The notes under the pieces were generated by a model. It did no database searches. It saw only the letters and a list, made by a program, of their open reading frames with translations, and had not been told where the DNA came from. Below, one piece after another: positions 52,700 through 62,600 of a stretch of 64,000 nt of DNA. Origin of the DNA: Verrucomicrobiia bacterium (GTDB taxonomy: Bacteria; Verrucomicrobiota; Verrucomicrobiia; Limisphaerales; JADLHS01); contig JAHCLO010000028.1 in assembly GCA_026125285.1 (NCBI GenBank), forward strand, positions 24,020 through 88,019, given 5' to 3'. The stretch's first letter is position 1, and the number at the start of each line of letters is the position of its first letter. The position numbers were made by a program, and so were the translations under genes.

Positions 52700-52882
52700 C
52701 ATTCCGCCGCTGACAGCGAACGACGGACATATCCAGATGTTCATAGGTGAATTGCTGAAAGCTGCCGTCGGGATATGTAATTTTGGTGAGCCGGTCCAAT
52801 GCGTCGTAATCGAACGTCAGCGTGTAGCCGCTTACGTCCGTCTTGATCCGCGTCCGGCCCATCACATCGCAGGTGGCGGTGT
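52700..52882 (-). pseudogene. Detached 3' part of the RHS-repeat gene
   Basis: Minus-strand frame reading ATCDVMGRTRIKTDVSGYTL, then TFDYDALDRLTKITYPDGSF and YEHLDMSVVR. These are YD/RHS repeats. The piece abuts the left end of the IS3-family element. When the element and one GTG target copy are removed it joins in frame to the RHS gene at 54313. It ends at about 52722, where RHS similarity stops, so the true C-terminus is also lost. Confidence 0.82.
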
Positions 52883-52993
52883 GAAATGGACCCCAGTTTT
52901 TAGACCACTGGTATGGGTGGATTTTTTGGTGTCTGCTCCTGACCGGCTCGATGAACGAGCCGGTTAAAAAGAAAGGAAAGGACAGACAACAAA

Positions 52994-53194
52994 ATGAGAG
53001 CGAAACGACGACGGTTGGAAGCGGGCTTCAAGGCCAAGGTGGGGCTGGAAGCGTTGAAGGGGATCAAGACGGTGGCGCAGATTGCCCGGGAGTATCAGGT
53101 GCATCCCAATCAGGTCAGCCAGTGGAAGGGCGAGGTGAGTCAGCGGCTGCCCGAGGTGTTCGAGACGGGGCCGACGGTGCAACCAGGAGAGTGA
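52994..53194 (+). CDS. IS3-family transposase orfA (truncated)
   Basis: 66 residues: FKAKVGLEALKGIKTVAQIA and REYQVHPNQVSQWKGEVSQR form the helix-turn-helix of the IS3-group OrfA (transposase_8 type), which binds the terminal repeats. The C-terminal leucine zipper is missing, as the frame stops shortly after PEVFETG. In a working element OrfA and OrfB are fused by a frameshift; here both are damaged. Confidence 0.75.
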   Translation: MRAKRRRLEAGFKAKVGLEALKGIKTVAQIAREYQVHPNQVSQWKGEVSQRLPEVFETGPTVQPGE

Positions 53195-53239
53195 GAAGGA
53201 GATCGAACGGCTGGAGCGCGGCTAGGCAGTTGACGATGG

Positions 53240-54090
53240 AGTTGGTCGGTTCTAAAAAAACCAGACAACTGGCTTGTGAAGGAGCGCGCGGAATGGTGGA
53301 GTGGTCCTTCCGGCGGGACTGTCGCTGCGGGCGCAGTGCGCGTTGATGGGCATCTCGCGGGGGCGATTACTGCTGCCGCGCGGCCCGGAGCGCGGAGGTT
53401 CCGCCCTCCTGCGCCGGCTGGACGAACTTGCACCTGAGCGTCCGGTCTTCGGGAGTTGGCGGCTGGCGGCGGCGCTGTTGCGCGTGAGGGCTGGGCGGTC
53501 AACGCAAGCGGGTGCAACGCCTGATGGCGCTGATGGGCATCCGGGCGATCTACTCCAGTAGCTTGTGTGAGCCGGGGCACGAGATCTACCCGTATTTACT
53601 GCGTGGAAAGGAGATCATGTACCGGATCAAGCGGTGCGCCGACATCACCTACTCTCCCGATGCGCCTTTCACGATCTATGTATCTGGTGGCGGTGATACT
53701 GGTGAGCCGGTATGAAGCGGCGCGTTTGAGCACACTCCGGAGGCCTTCTGCGTGTGTACCTGGCAGGCGGCGCTCAAGAATGGCACCGCGAGCGCCGTTG
53801 ATCGGCAACACGGATCAAGGATCGCAGTTCACCTCACCGGCGCATTGAGCGGTGGAGTAGCGGCACATTGGTCAGCATGGACGGCCGGGCCGGGGCCTGG
53901 ACAACGTGTTTCGGAACGGCTGTGGCGTCTCTAAGTATGAGGACATCTACCTGCGCACCATGAGGACGGACTGGAGTTGGAGAACGGAATGTTCCACCGG
54001 TTTCGCCCATTACAACGACGAATGACCGCACCAGGCGCTGGGCTGGCGCGACGCCCGGAAGTGTATCGCTTCCCTGAACGTCGGCATGGG
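53240..54090 (+). pseudogene. Decayed IS3-family transposase orfB
   Basis: Pieces of the OrfB integrase core can be read in different frames: LPAGLSLRAQCALMGISRGR (about 53305), ALMGIRAIYSS (53530), EIYPYLLRGKEI (53580), CADITYSPDAPF (53635) and NTDQGSQFTSPA (53805). Several frameshifts and substitutions separate them. The DDE residues are partly visible (Asp in ADIT, Asp in NTDQG). It cannot encode active transposase. Confidence 0.78.
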
Positions 54091-54312
54091 GCCAGGCCGG
54101 AAGTAGCGGAGTTGAACCAGAGCCCCCGCCTGCGGCGGCATGACGTGTTTCAAAGAAAAAACGGAGAGAGGAGGCCGCCGCCTGGCGTCGCCTTCTCTTT
54201 TCCAAAAGGGTTCTGTGCGCAGAGCAGACAACAACAAAAAACCAACGATGCAGACCCAAGGAATCACACCTTATTTTCTGCGGTCAGTGGTTTGAAGATG
54301 GGGTCCACCTCA

Positions 54313-57251
54313 GTGACCATGTCGTTTATTCCGGGCAACGGTCCGTCCACGGCGATGAGATAGCCGTTGGTGTCGTAGGTGTAGCTCGTCGTTTCGCCCT
54401 TTGGATTGGTTTCGGTGAGTCTTTGGCCGCGGGAGTTATAGGTGAAGGTGTTCGTTTGTCCGTCAGCGCCAACCTTCGTCAACGGCAGGTGCTGCGCGTT
54501 GTAGGTCGTTCGGGCGAGCAGTTCATTGTTTCCCGCCCGCGTCTGGCGGACTTCAAGCAAGTCGATTCCATTGGTCGCATACACGTAGGTGAAGGTGCGA
54601 CCCACGGGATCAATCGAATTAGTCACGTTGCCAAACTGGTCGTAGGCATACGTGTAAAGCTGGGTTTGCCCGTCCTCGAGCACGCGTGCAACCTTGGTGG
54701 GCTGATCGCTGGAACCAACCCATGCCGACGCGCCCTGGGTGTTTTGATCCGGATAGTTGGACCAGACTCGATTTTCGAGCGGTTCCTTCGTGCTTTCGAG
54801 TATGCCGGCAGTAAGGCTGCCCGTATCGGTGTGCAGCCAGTGGAAAATCTTCGCCTGGCTGTAATCCCCGTACCCTGTCGCGCAAGCGGTCCGGCTCCAG
54901 TAGTAGGTGTTGCGCGCGAACAGAGAAGCGTTGAAAGTCATTATCCCGGCTGGAACGGCAGAATCGCTGCCGGGAATGCCGGAGACTTGCGACTGGTTGT
55001 ATTCCACGCGCTCCTTGCTGCCGTCGGGATAGGAGATCTCCGCGAAGCGTGTGTTGTTCGTCCCTCCACCTCCGGTTAGGAAGGAAGTCGTGCCGTATGG
55101 AGTAACAACCGCGGTAACCGCTCCCGCATCGGAGACATGGGGCTCGGAGGCGAGCCCGAGCACATCCGTAATCTGCGTCAGCTTATAGTATTCATGCTCC
55201 ATAATTACGGGCTCGGTCTCGACTGTGTTGGTTTTGACAGTTACGAGGATGCCTCGAAGGATGGGCACCGTGTGCCTTTGGTAGTCAAAGGTGGCGGACC
55301 TCCCGAACGGATCGGTCACTTCGGTTAGCAAATAAGTCGGCGTGTTCGTTCCGTCACCGTAAGTGAGCGTGGTCACCTGGCCAATGGCATCCGTGATAGC
55401 CACGAGGCGCAGATCCTGATCGTAGGTGAAGGTGAGGGTGTTTCCGAATCGATCCGCAATTTGGCTGAGATAAACGCGGGCGCTCGAGCCAATCGAACCG
55501 TCGGACTGACCAAAGACGCGCCTGGAGCCGTCCGGCGAGACCATTTCGTAACTGTTCGCGCTGGTTCGCTTCAGGACGGTCTGATCATATTGTTGGAGAG
55601 CAAAAGTCTGGGTGCTGGTGCTGAACCTGGTGAAGCTCCGCGCCCCGCCTCCGCCGACTACGTACTTTACATCCGCCAGCGGAGATTGAGGCGAATGAAC
55701 GAGGTAAGAAACCCAGTCGTGCGTCATTCTCGTCGAAGGCGACAGGAAAAGACTCGGGGATGGCATGTTGGTTACAGAGCTGTAGTGATTGGTATTGTGC
55801 AAACCATTCCAATACTGGCCGCCGAAGGTACGGTCGGTGGCGTAGGAGTCGCGGCTGTTGTAGCGAAACGTAAACCGCACGGGGGGGCCGACTGGCGGCG
55901 TGTAGGCCAGCGGTGTGTCGTGCATGCTCACATTGACGGTCATCAGATGCACGCTGGAAACGGCCATGCCAAAGTCATCTCCCGCCCCGCAGGTTTGCCC
56001 CGTTTGCAGATCATCCGGCGTGTAAACATCTCCGTCATTGCCGCCCGTGACGCCTTTTCCCCAGATGGTCCCACCTTCCGCGGCGTCCACAACACGCCAA
56101 GCGCGCGGTAGCTCTCCCGGTGGGATCAGAAAGTAGCCACTCGTCTCGGCCTCCAGGGCCTGCTTCGTCGCCCAAACCGTGTTGCCGAAGGTCGGGTCTT
56201 CCAAGAGGTAGCGGTCCCCCTCTTGCCGCACCATGGCCGCAAAATGGCCGACCTTCCAATGCACAACTGACGGGACCACGAACGGTAGAGACGCGTTCCG
56301 CCGCGTCCCATTATTTGTGTTATTCAGGGACGGGGTGGAACCCGTCCCTGCCGTTCCCCTAAACGCCATCTGATAGTTCAGACCTATCTTTGTCGAAAGT
56401 TCGGCGACTTGTGAAAGTGAAAAGCCATTGGTTGTCGAGGCAGAACCCAATAACCCCTTGAGGGCGTTGGTGCCACACAACGAGAGGAGTTTCGCATCCG
56501 ACCGCAGGATGCTATGCAACGCCAGCGGCCCGCACCGAAAGGAAACTTCGGGTTGATGTCGCATCATCCAGAGGGCATCGCGCGCCTGATTGATTCTCTC
56601 CGACCCGTGATCGCCAAATGGCTTGAGCAGTGTCTCCAGTTCTGTCATTCGCCCCAGTCGCGCCAAAAGCGATGCCAGCGATTCGGTCGCCCGGGCCAGA
56701 ACAATGATCCCCTCCACGTTGGTGGCGCCGTGGTGTTGGGTCAGTGCCTTGCGCCACGCTTCCAACGCAAGCGAATAATGGGCAGTGTTGTAGTATTCCG
56801 CACCCAAGCCCGTCAGCAGCGCCGCTCGCCAGGGTGACTGGGGATGCTTTTCCAGGAAGCCGGTCAAACTGGAAAAATCATCCGAGCCGCCACGTTCCGC
56901 GTAGCCGAGCAGCGCTGCGGCCAGGGCCGCGTTCTCCTCCGCACCCGGCTCGCCGCCAATCGGCACCAATGGCTCTTCAAAAACCCGCGCGCGGAAGATT
57001 TCCTGAGCGGTCGGCTGGGCCGAGAACTTCAGCCCGCTGGTGGGTGGGCTGACCTTTGGGACCGTCCGGTTTACCTTAACCGGCTCCCCTGAGCCGGCCT
57101 GACCCATCGCGGCCAAAAGCAGCGGAATCAGAGTGATCACACAGCATTTGCAGGTTCGAAAGCACGGAGAAAGAACTTTCATTCTGAGAGCCCCGAACAA
57201 CTGCGGCGATGTGAAATGGTTTGCGCGGCTCCGGTTGAGTTGGGCAAACAT
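54313..57251 (-). pseudogene. RHS-repeat protein with C39-like peptidase domain, split by IS3 element
   Basis: From the ATG at 57251, which has a good ribosome site (AAAGGA) 9 bases before it, the protein begins with a signal-like stretch (CVITLIPLLLAAMG). A helical repeat region (about 45-235) and a papain-fold C39-like peptidase domain (Cys in SFRCGPLALHSIL; His and Asp in KVGHFAAM and YLLEDPTFG) follow. YD/RHS repeats then continue to the end (FGNTLTFTYDQDLRLVAITD and others). After GPLPGINDMVT the reading frame enters the IS3 element and stops 50 bases later. The continuation is at 52700-52882. RHS proteins are often toxins or surface proteins; the effector end is missing. Confidence 0.82.
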
Positions 57252-57310
57252 GGTTCGTATTCCTTTCTGTTCCTGGCGCGATGTTGTTTGGTCGGTTCCG
57301 GGAGTCACCC

Positions 57311-57877
57311 TCACTCGATAAAACCGCGATGGGCCTTTGATGGCGCCTTTGGCTTCGATGAACGTGTTGGTTCGGCCGCCGGTGCCCGGAAGCACCACGG
57401 TCGCGAGGTCCTCAAAGATGTTACTGCCTCCAAGTCTTTCAGTCGTTTGAGTGATGTTGGTCTTCCCACCGACTGTCTTCCAACGCAGGCGAACGTCTGT
57501 GCCTTGAGGAAGGATGGAGATGATTTTGAACACCGAATCCCAGTGTGTTCGAAACGCGCCCACGGACTCGTCGGATCAATCGTGTACATGACGACTGTGC
57601 CGCCCTCGAGCCGGAGGACGCCGTTTCCAGCGCGCAGCATTGCGTTGGATACGACCATGTTGTTCGGTAGCGCGGCGGTTGTGGCCTCAATGGCCACCGT
57701 CTCCGAAAGGGCCGAGGTGATGCCGACGTCGTGGTTGATTTTAGGCGGGATGTCCAGGGACCAATTGGCACCATTTTCCCACTTTCCGCCCCTGCGGCGG
57801 TTGGCCCAGCGGTTCTCCTTCGCCTGCGCGAAGCCGGAAGCGAGAACCGCCAGGAACAGGAGGTATGTCGTATTCAT
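57311..57877 (-). pseudogene. Exported protein with FYR tail, frameshifted
   Basis: From the ATG at 57877: signal peptide (YLLFLAVLASGFAQA), then NRWANRRRGGKWENGANWSL, a pattern found in autotransporter-like beta-strand proteins. Near 57565 the protein-like sequence shifts to another frame, where it continues as FKIISILPQGTDVRLRWKTV and ends SRFYRVRV, the tail of exported proteins in this region. The first frame runs on to a stop at 57311 without sense. In the second frame there is no stop, so the tail continues without break into the RHS start. A single-base indel (real or sequencing) explains this. Confidence 0.6.
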
Positions 57878-57885
57878 AGGCAAGA

Positions 57886-58119
57886 TCAGGCGCGGGGCGG
57901 ATGGTCCGGCGGGTCGCCAGACGACGACCGGGACACCAGCCGGTACACTAGTCGCCCGAGCAGGGGACCAACGAAGCTGGCTACAGCGATCAAGAGCATG
58001 TAAGGCCAGAACCCATGGATGCCGACCACGGGCCCTAATATCATGGCGGCGACAAGACAGGCGGCGGCGACCACCCCGGTAATGAGGCGGTACCGCCAGT
58101 TGTCAGGATACAGTTTCAT
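57886..58119 (-). CDS. Small two-helix membrane protein (77 aa)
   Basis: MKLYPDNWRYRLITGVVAAA and HGFWPYMLLIAVASFVGPLL give two transmembrane helices with a basic, Pro/Ser-rich C-terminal tail. I do not recognise the family. It begins 35 bases after copy C of the conserved upstream element and ends 8 bases before the frameshifted exported gene, so the two are probably in one transcript with the RHS gene. Confidence 0.65.
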   Translation of the reverse strand: MKLYPDNWRYRLITGVVAAACLVAAMILGPVVGIHGFWPYMLLIAVASFVGPLLGRLVYRLVSRSSSGDPPDHPPRA

Positions 58120-58153
58120 ACGGTTACCTTTCGCAAAACGTGTGAGTGGTTTA

Positions 58154-58208
58154 TGGTGTCACTTGAACAATGCGTATTCCGCCTCCCAATCACGCCACGG
58201 ATTTGAAA
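58154..58208 (-). promoter_or_regulatory. Conserved upstream element, copy C
   Basis: The minus-strand core ATCCGTGGCGTGATTGGGAG is followed by GCGGAATACGC, diverged from copies A and B at a few positions. It lies 35 bases before the small membrane protein start. Confidence 0.55.
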
Positions 58209-58343
58209 TTTTTCTTCAGGAGAGCTGACGTGTAGAAAATGACTTGGGGAAGATCGGTGGTAATCTACCGCACTCCAAGACGCTTCGGGACGAGCGGGGG
58301 GGCCGAGTGCCAGAAGGCATCCGCGCCGAAACACTGGATGCTT

Positions 58344-59252
58344 CTATGGTTGTACAATGACACGATAGAATCGGATCGGGCCCGCGTCCCAGGTCTCGGC
58401 GTAGGCGTGATTGGTTGTGGTGGCTCGATTAGTCACAAGCCCTGACCAGTTGGTGAACTGGTCCGTGGACCCTTGAACGATATAGTTCAGCCCCGTCACG
58501 GTGTTAAACGAAAACTGAATCGGACCGCTGGTGCCGGGTTGCGTCACGAGCAACGGTTGATCAATCAGGCGAATGACTACTGGAGCCGACGTTCCGTTCA
58601 CTCCTCGGGAGTCCATAGCTCGCGCAGTCAAACTGTAATCGCCGGCGGCCAGATTGCTCGCGTTGACAAAAAATGGCGAGCTAGTGCTGCTGCTGACGAG
58701 AGCATCATTGGCGAAGAACTGAATATTGGTAACAGTTGCGCCGGTCACGGTTGCGTACCCGCCCACCGTCACCGCTGCCAGCGAAGCAAACAGAGAATTA
58801 TTCACAGGATTCGTGATGACAACCATCGGCGGAGCCGGCGGAGACGTGACGGTGATCGAGCCAACCATACCGCTGAAAATGGTGCCGCTACCGGATGAAT
58901 GCGGGACACAGCGAAACCGATAAACCCCGGCCTTGGTGAAAGTCACAGTGCACATGGGCCCCGGCCCTCGTACGGTAGTTCCGCAGAACGGCTCGCTGGC
59001 AGGATTGTATCCGGTCACATTGTGATAGCCTTCGATGTTGGTGAAAAAGACAGAATCACCGACCCCAATGGTGGTCACGCTGGGGGTGAAGCCAGAATTT
59101 GAAAGCACCACGGTTTTGGTCGCGGCGAATACGGCATTGGTCCACAACAACCCGAGACCAAGCACGATGGTCAACAAGTGTGTCCTTCCGAAAACAGTTT
59201 TTCGGAGTTGGTTTGGTGGTGGCAGTTCGATTTTCGGTGTCGTTCGTTTCAT
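58344..59252 (-). CDS. Exported cupredoxin (plastocyanin-like) protein with FYR tail
   Basis: 302 residues. A signal/anchor (LLTIVLGLGLLWTNAVFAAT) is preceded by a polar start of about 27 residues. The cupredoxin domain (about 45-140) has the type 1 copper ligands: His in IEGYHNVTGYN, and Cys, His and Met in YRFRCVPHSSGSGTIFSGM. An Ig-like or fibronectin-like domain follows (PPMVVITNPVNNSLFAS to APVVIRLID), and then the C-terminal module ending RFYRVIVQP. It is probably a secreted or surface blue copper protein carrying electrons or binding copper; the partner is unknown. The gene lies downstream of kinase 3 and has the conserved upstream element. Confidence 0.85.
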   Translation of the reverse strand: MKRTTPKIELPPPNQLRKTVFGRTHLLTIVLGLGLLWTNAVFAATKTVVLSNSGFTPSVTTIGVGDSVFFTNIEGYHNVTGYNPASEPFCGTTVRGPGPMCTVTFTKAGVYRFRCVPHSSGSGTIFSGMVGSITVTSPPAPPMVVITNPVNNSLFASLAAVTVGGYATVTGATVTNIQFFANDALVSSSTSSPFFVNASNLAAGDYSLTARAMDSRGVNGTSAPVVIRLIDQPLLVTQPGTSGPIQFSFNTVTGLNYIVQGSTDQFTNWSGLVTNRATTTNHAYAETWDAGPIRFYRVIVQP

Positions 59253-59326
59253 AGCAAGTTGCTTCGGTTGTTCTTTTTGTTGCTTCTCCTGGTCTGGTCC
59301 GCTTCGTGGCCGACCGCCAAGGTTTG

Positions 59327-59382
59327 TCGTCTCATCAGGTAGTGGCGCAAACCGCTGCCCAATCACGCCACGGGTTTTGAAA
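59327..59382 (-). promoter_or_regulatory. Conserved upstream element, copy D
   Basis: The minus-strand core AACCCGTGGCGTGATTGGGC is identical to copy A over 20 bases. It lies 74 bases before the cupredoxin gene start. Confidence 0.6.
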
Positions 59383-59439
59383 TTACTGTTTGTTGAGGAG
59401 AAAAGCGGGAGAGGGCGACCACAGGCCAAGAAGCTTCGC

Positions 59440-59516
59440 GAGTGACACGGTCGCGGAAGGAAGTCCGCCAGATTTTGGAGTGCGCCGGCAAGTCGGACGC
59501 GACGGCGCTCTTCGTA
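59440..59516. repeat. Dispersed repeat copy upstream of copy D
   Basis: GGAAGTCCGCCAGATTTTGG and GTGCGCCGGCAAGTCGGACG resemble the sequence at 36215-36265. No gene uses it. Kinase 3 ends 90 bases further on. Confidence 0.6.
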
Positions 59517-59606
59517 TATAAGGAGATGCCCTTGAACGAAGTGATCGTCCCGAGTCAAAGCGGTGTCACTTCTCACTTGCCACCGCACGCCAAGGCACTC
59601 CGGCGT

Positions 59607-62600
59607 TTATGGCTGTTTGCTTTCCGCTTTTTCCTTCGCCTCGGCGGTGGCGATTTTCTCCCACGACGGCGCACGCCAGGCCTGCCACGGGGGGCCGGTG
59701 AGGATCACGTCTCCATCGGCACTCCATCTGGCCCCCCTCAGATTTGAGCCAGTGCCGGCGAAGGTCAGTAGTTCCTGTCGCGTGCCGACATCCCAGAGCT
59801 TGACGGCCTCGCGCCCGCCCGAAGTGGAAATCAACCGGCGCCCGTCCGGGGAGAAGGCGATGCCGAAGACCGAAGTTAGGTGGCCGTGGAGGTCTTCGAT
59901 CCGCTCGCCCTTGGCGGGATCAAACAGCCGCACCAGACCACCCCCGGTGGACCAAGCCACCAGTCCGCCAGCGGGCGAAACCGCCAGCGACCCAAAAAAG
60001 TGCTTTCCGGGAACACGCCGCGGTGCCCGATCGGGGTGGGCTAAATCGTAGAATCCGATTTCATGGTCGTCGTTGACCTTATCAACGACCACGACCAGCA
60101 CCCGCCCGCCCGCGGCAAAGGTTGCATCACGGATTGGCCCGCCACTGGACGCCACAATTTGCCCGGTTTCAACATTCCAGACGCACAGGAAATCCCTTCC
60201 CGCTGCTACAGCCGCCAGGTAGTTTCCATCCTTACTGAAGCGCAAGGGAACCAGCCCAAGAACATCGCTCCGCAGTTCAATCCGACGGCCGGGTGCCGCC
60301 AGGCCCGCCAGGTAAACCGACGCCGAGGTAGACCCTTCGGTCCACGCCAGGAGTTGGCGCGTGATGTTGTGGGCTAACCCGGCCGGGCGTGCGCCGGAAT
60401 CCACCGAGATGGTTCCGCGTTGGATAAACTCCGCACCGCGCGCCTCGCGGACGAGGATCTGGTTGGTTCCGTTCCAATGGCAAAGCAGGTTGTTGCCAAA
60501 CCAGCCCAATACATCGATGGAGGATCCGATCTCCGGCAGCGCCACTGGAGGAGAGTCGCGCTTGAAATCCATCAACTCGGGTGGCTGGCCTCGGGGCAAC
60601 AATAACACGCGCGAGTGGTCCAGAGGCAGGACTTCGTTGACCCGGAGGTCCTCCGCCAGACGACGATACCCATCCGCGACGCTCCTGCCATCCTCTTTCC
60701 ACAACATGAGGTCCCCGTCCTTGCTGGTGCTGGCGACGAGTTGGGCGGTCTCTGAGATCGCGACGGCATGAACATCCTCGGTGTGGCCGCGCAACACCTT
60801 GGTTTCCTTCCAGGTGCTCGTATCCCAGAAGCGGATGGATTGATCACCCCCCGCGGAGATCAAGCGTCGTCCATCCCTGGTAAACACCAGATCAGTAACG
60901 TAAGCGGTGTGTCCTTCGAGCTGGAAGATCTGTCTGCCAGTTTCCGCATTCCAGACTCGAATGGTGGAATCTTCAGCTCCCGAGCCCGAAGCCAGCACCT
61001 GCCCGTCGGGCGAGATCGCCAACGTAGTCAGACCGATGTTCCGTTCGGGTTCGGTTTGCCAGACTTCCTGACCCGTGCTGAACTCAATGCACTGAATGCT
61101 GTAGCGGTAGTTCGAACTGTCGGAACGTGACAGATACAAGTGCCGGTTGTCAGGGGATAGCCGGGCGGCTCCGCAATGCGGGTTGAGACTGGCAACGGTC
61201 GGGTGGCTGCTTTCGATCTGGGCCGAGGACACATTCACCACCCAAACTTTGTCCCCCAGTTCGGGGGCTGATCCAGCGGCGTAGATGACCAGCCTTGAAC
61301 CATCCTGCGAAAACGCCAGGTCACGAACGTCCCATGCGCCTGGGTCGGGCGCCCGCCAGAGGATCGACTCCCGGCCCGAGTCGAGGTCATACAGTGCGAC
61401 CGCCTTGGGTTCGGAGGTGGCCGCCAGAAGATTGCGAACTGGAGAGAAGGCCACCCGACCCTGGTGGCGATACTCGCGATCCGTCAAAACCCGGACCAAT
61501 CGCCGGCCTGGGACATCCCACAAGTCCACGTGTCCGTCCCACCAACCCACGGCCAGGCGGCTGCCATCCGGGGAAAAGCTGACGGACCATCCGCGCGTGG
61601 TCGGGCGGTTGGTGAGCGTGGCGAGCGCACTGCTGCGGGTCAGTTGCCAGAGATAGCGCCATTCCCAGCCGCGCAGGTCTTCCTGGCCCGGCTGCGGCCG
61701 GTGGCGGTCCAGCAACCGGCGCGCTCGGCCGAGATTGTTCAGCTTGAGCGACTGCTGCGCGAGGTTCATGTCTGCGGCGTAGAGCAACCGCCGCGAGTGC
61801 GCCTGACTCTCGATGGCCTTGCGCGCTTCGGCATCGGCGCGTTGTTGCTCGGTTTCGGCAACCCTCTGTGCTGACTCTGCCACCAGTCGCTGCCGCTGCT
61901 CGCCGTTTCGAGCCACCCGTTCGCGTAAGAACATGAGAGTGGCAGCACCCAAGCCGAACAAAAGCGCGGTGACGACGGCTGTCGCTGCCGTGAAGACCAG
62001 CTTATTGCGGCGAAACGCCTTCTGTAACTTATACGCCGTGCTGGGCGGACGCGCGACTACCGGCTCGTTCGCCAGATGCCGCTGGATGTCGGCGGCCAAT
62101 CCGTTGGCTGTTTCGTATCGGCGCGTCCGGTCCTTCTCCAGGCATTTCATCACGATCCAATCAAGATCGCCCCGGAGCAGCGCGATGGATTCCTTGACTC
62201 GTAGCAGCCGACGTGAGTCGGCTCTGACTTCTTCCTCGGTCGCGGGCTTGCGGCCGGAGGATTTGAGCGAACTTACGTTCGCTGCTACAAGCGTTTGACT
62301 CAGCTTGGTCGAAGGCCGCAGCGGTTCCTTCTCCCGAATGATCCGCCGCAGCGCGTCGAGGCCGCCCCGCATCATCTCCTTCGCATCAAACGGCGTCTGG
62401 CCCACGAGCAATTCGTAGAGCAACACGCCCAGGCTGTAGATGTCCGCCCGCGTATCAATGTCCAGTCCGCTCATCTCCGCCTGCTCGGGACTGATGTAGG
62501 CCGGCGTGCCGATGAATTGCTGGAACTGCGTGAAGACCGTCTTCTCCGTCAACTCCTGCTGCGTAGCCTTGGCGATGCCGAAATCAATGACCTTGGGCAC

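Larger units (their letters stand above)
52883..54312 (+). mobile_element. IS3-family insertion sequence, inactive
   Basis: The left end TGAAATGGACCCCAGTTTTT and the right end (complement TGAGGTGGACCCCATCTTCA) are imperfect terminal inverted repeats that continue to a shared ACCACTG. The flanking triplet GTG occurs at 52880-52882 and 54313-54315 as a 3-base target duplication. It carries orfA and a frameshifted orfB. The element interrupts an RHS gene lying on the opposite strand. Confidence 0.85.
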
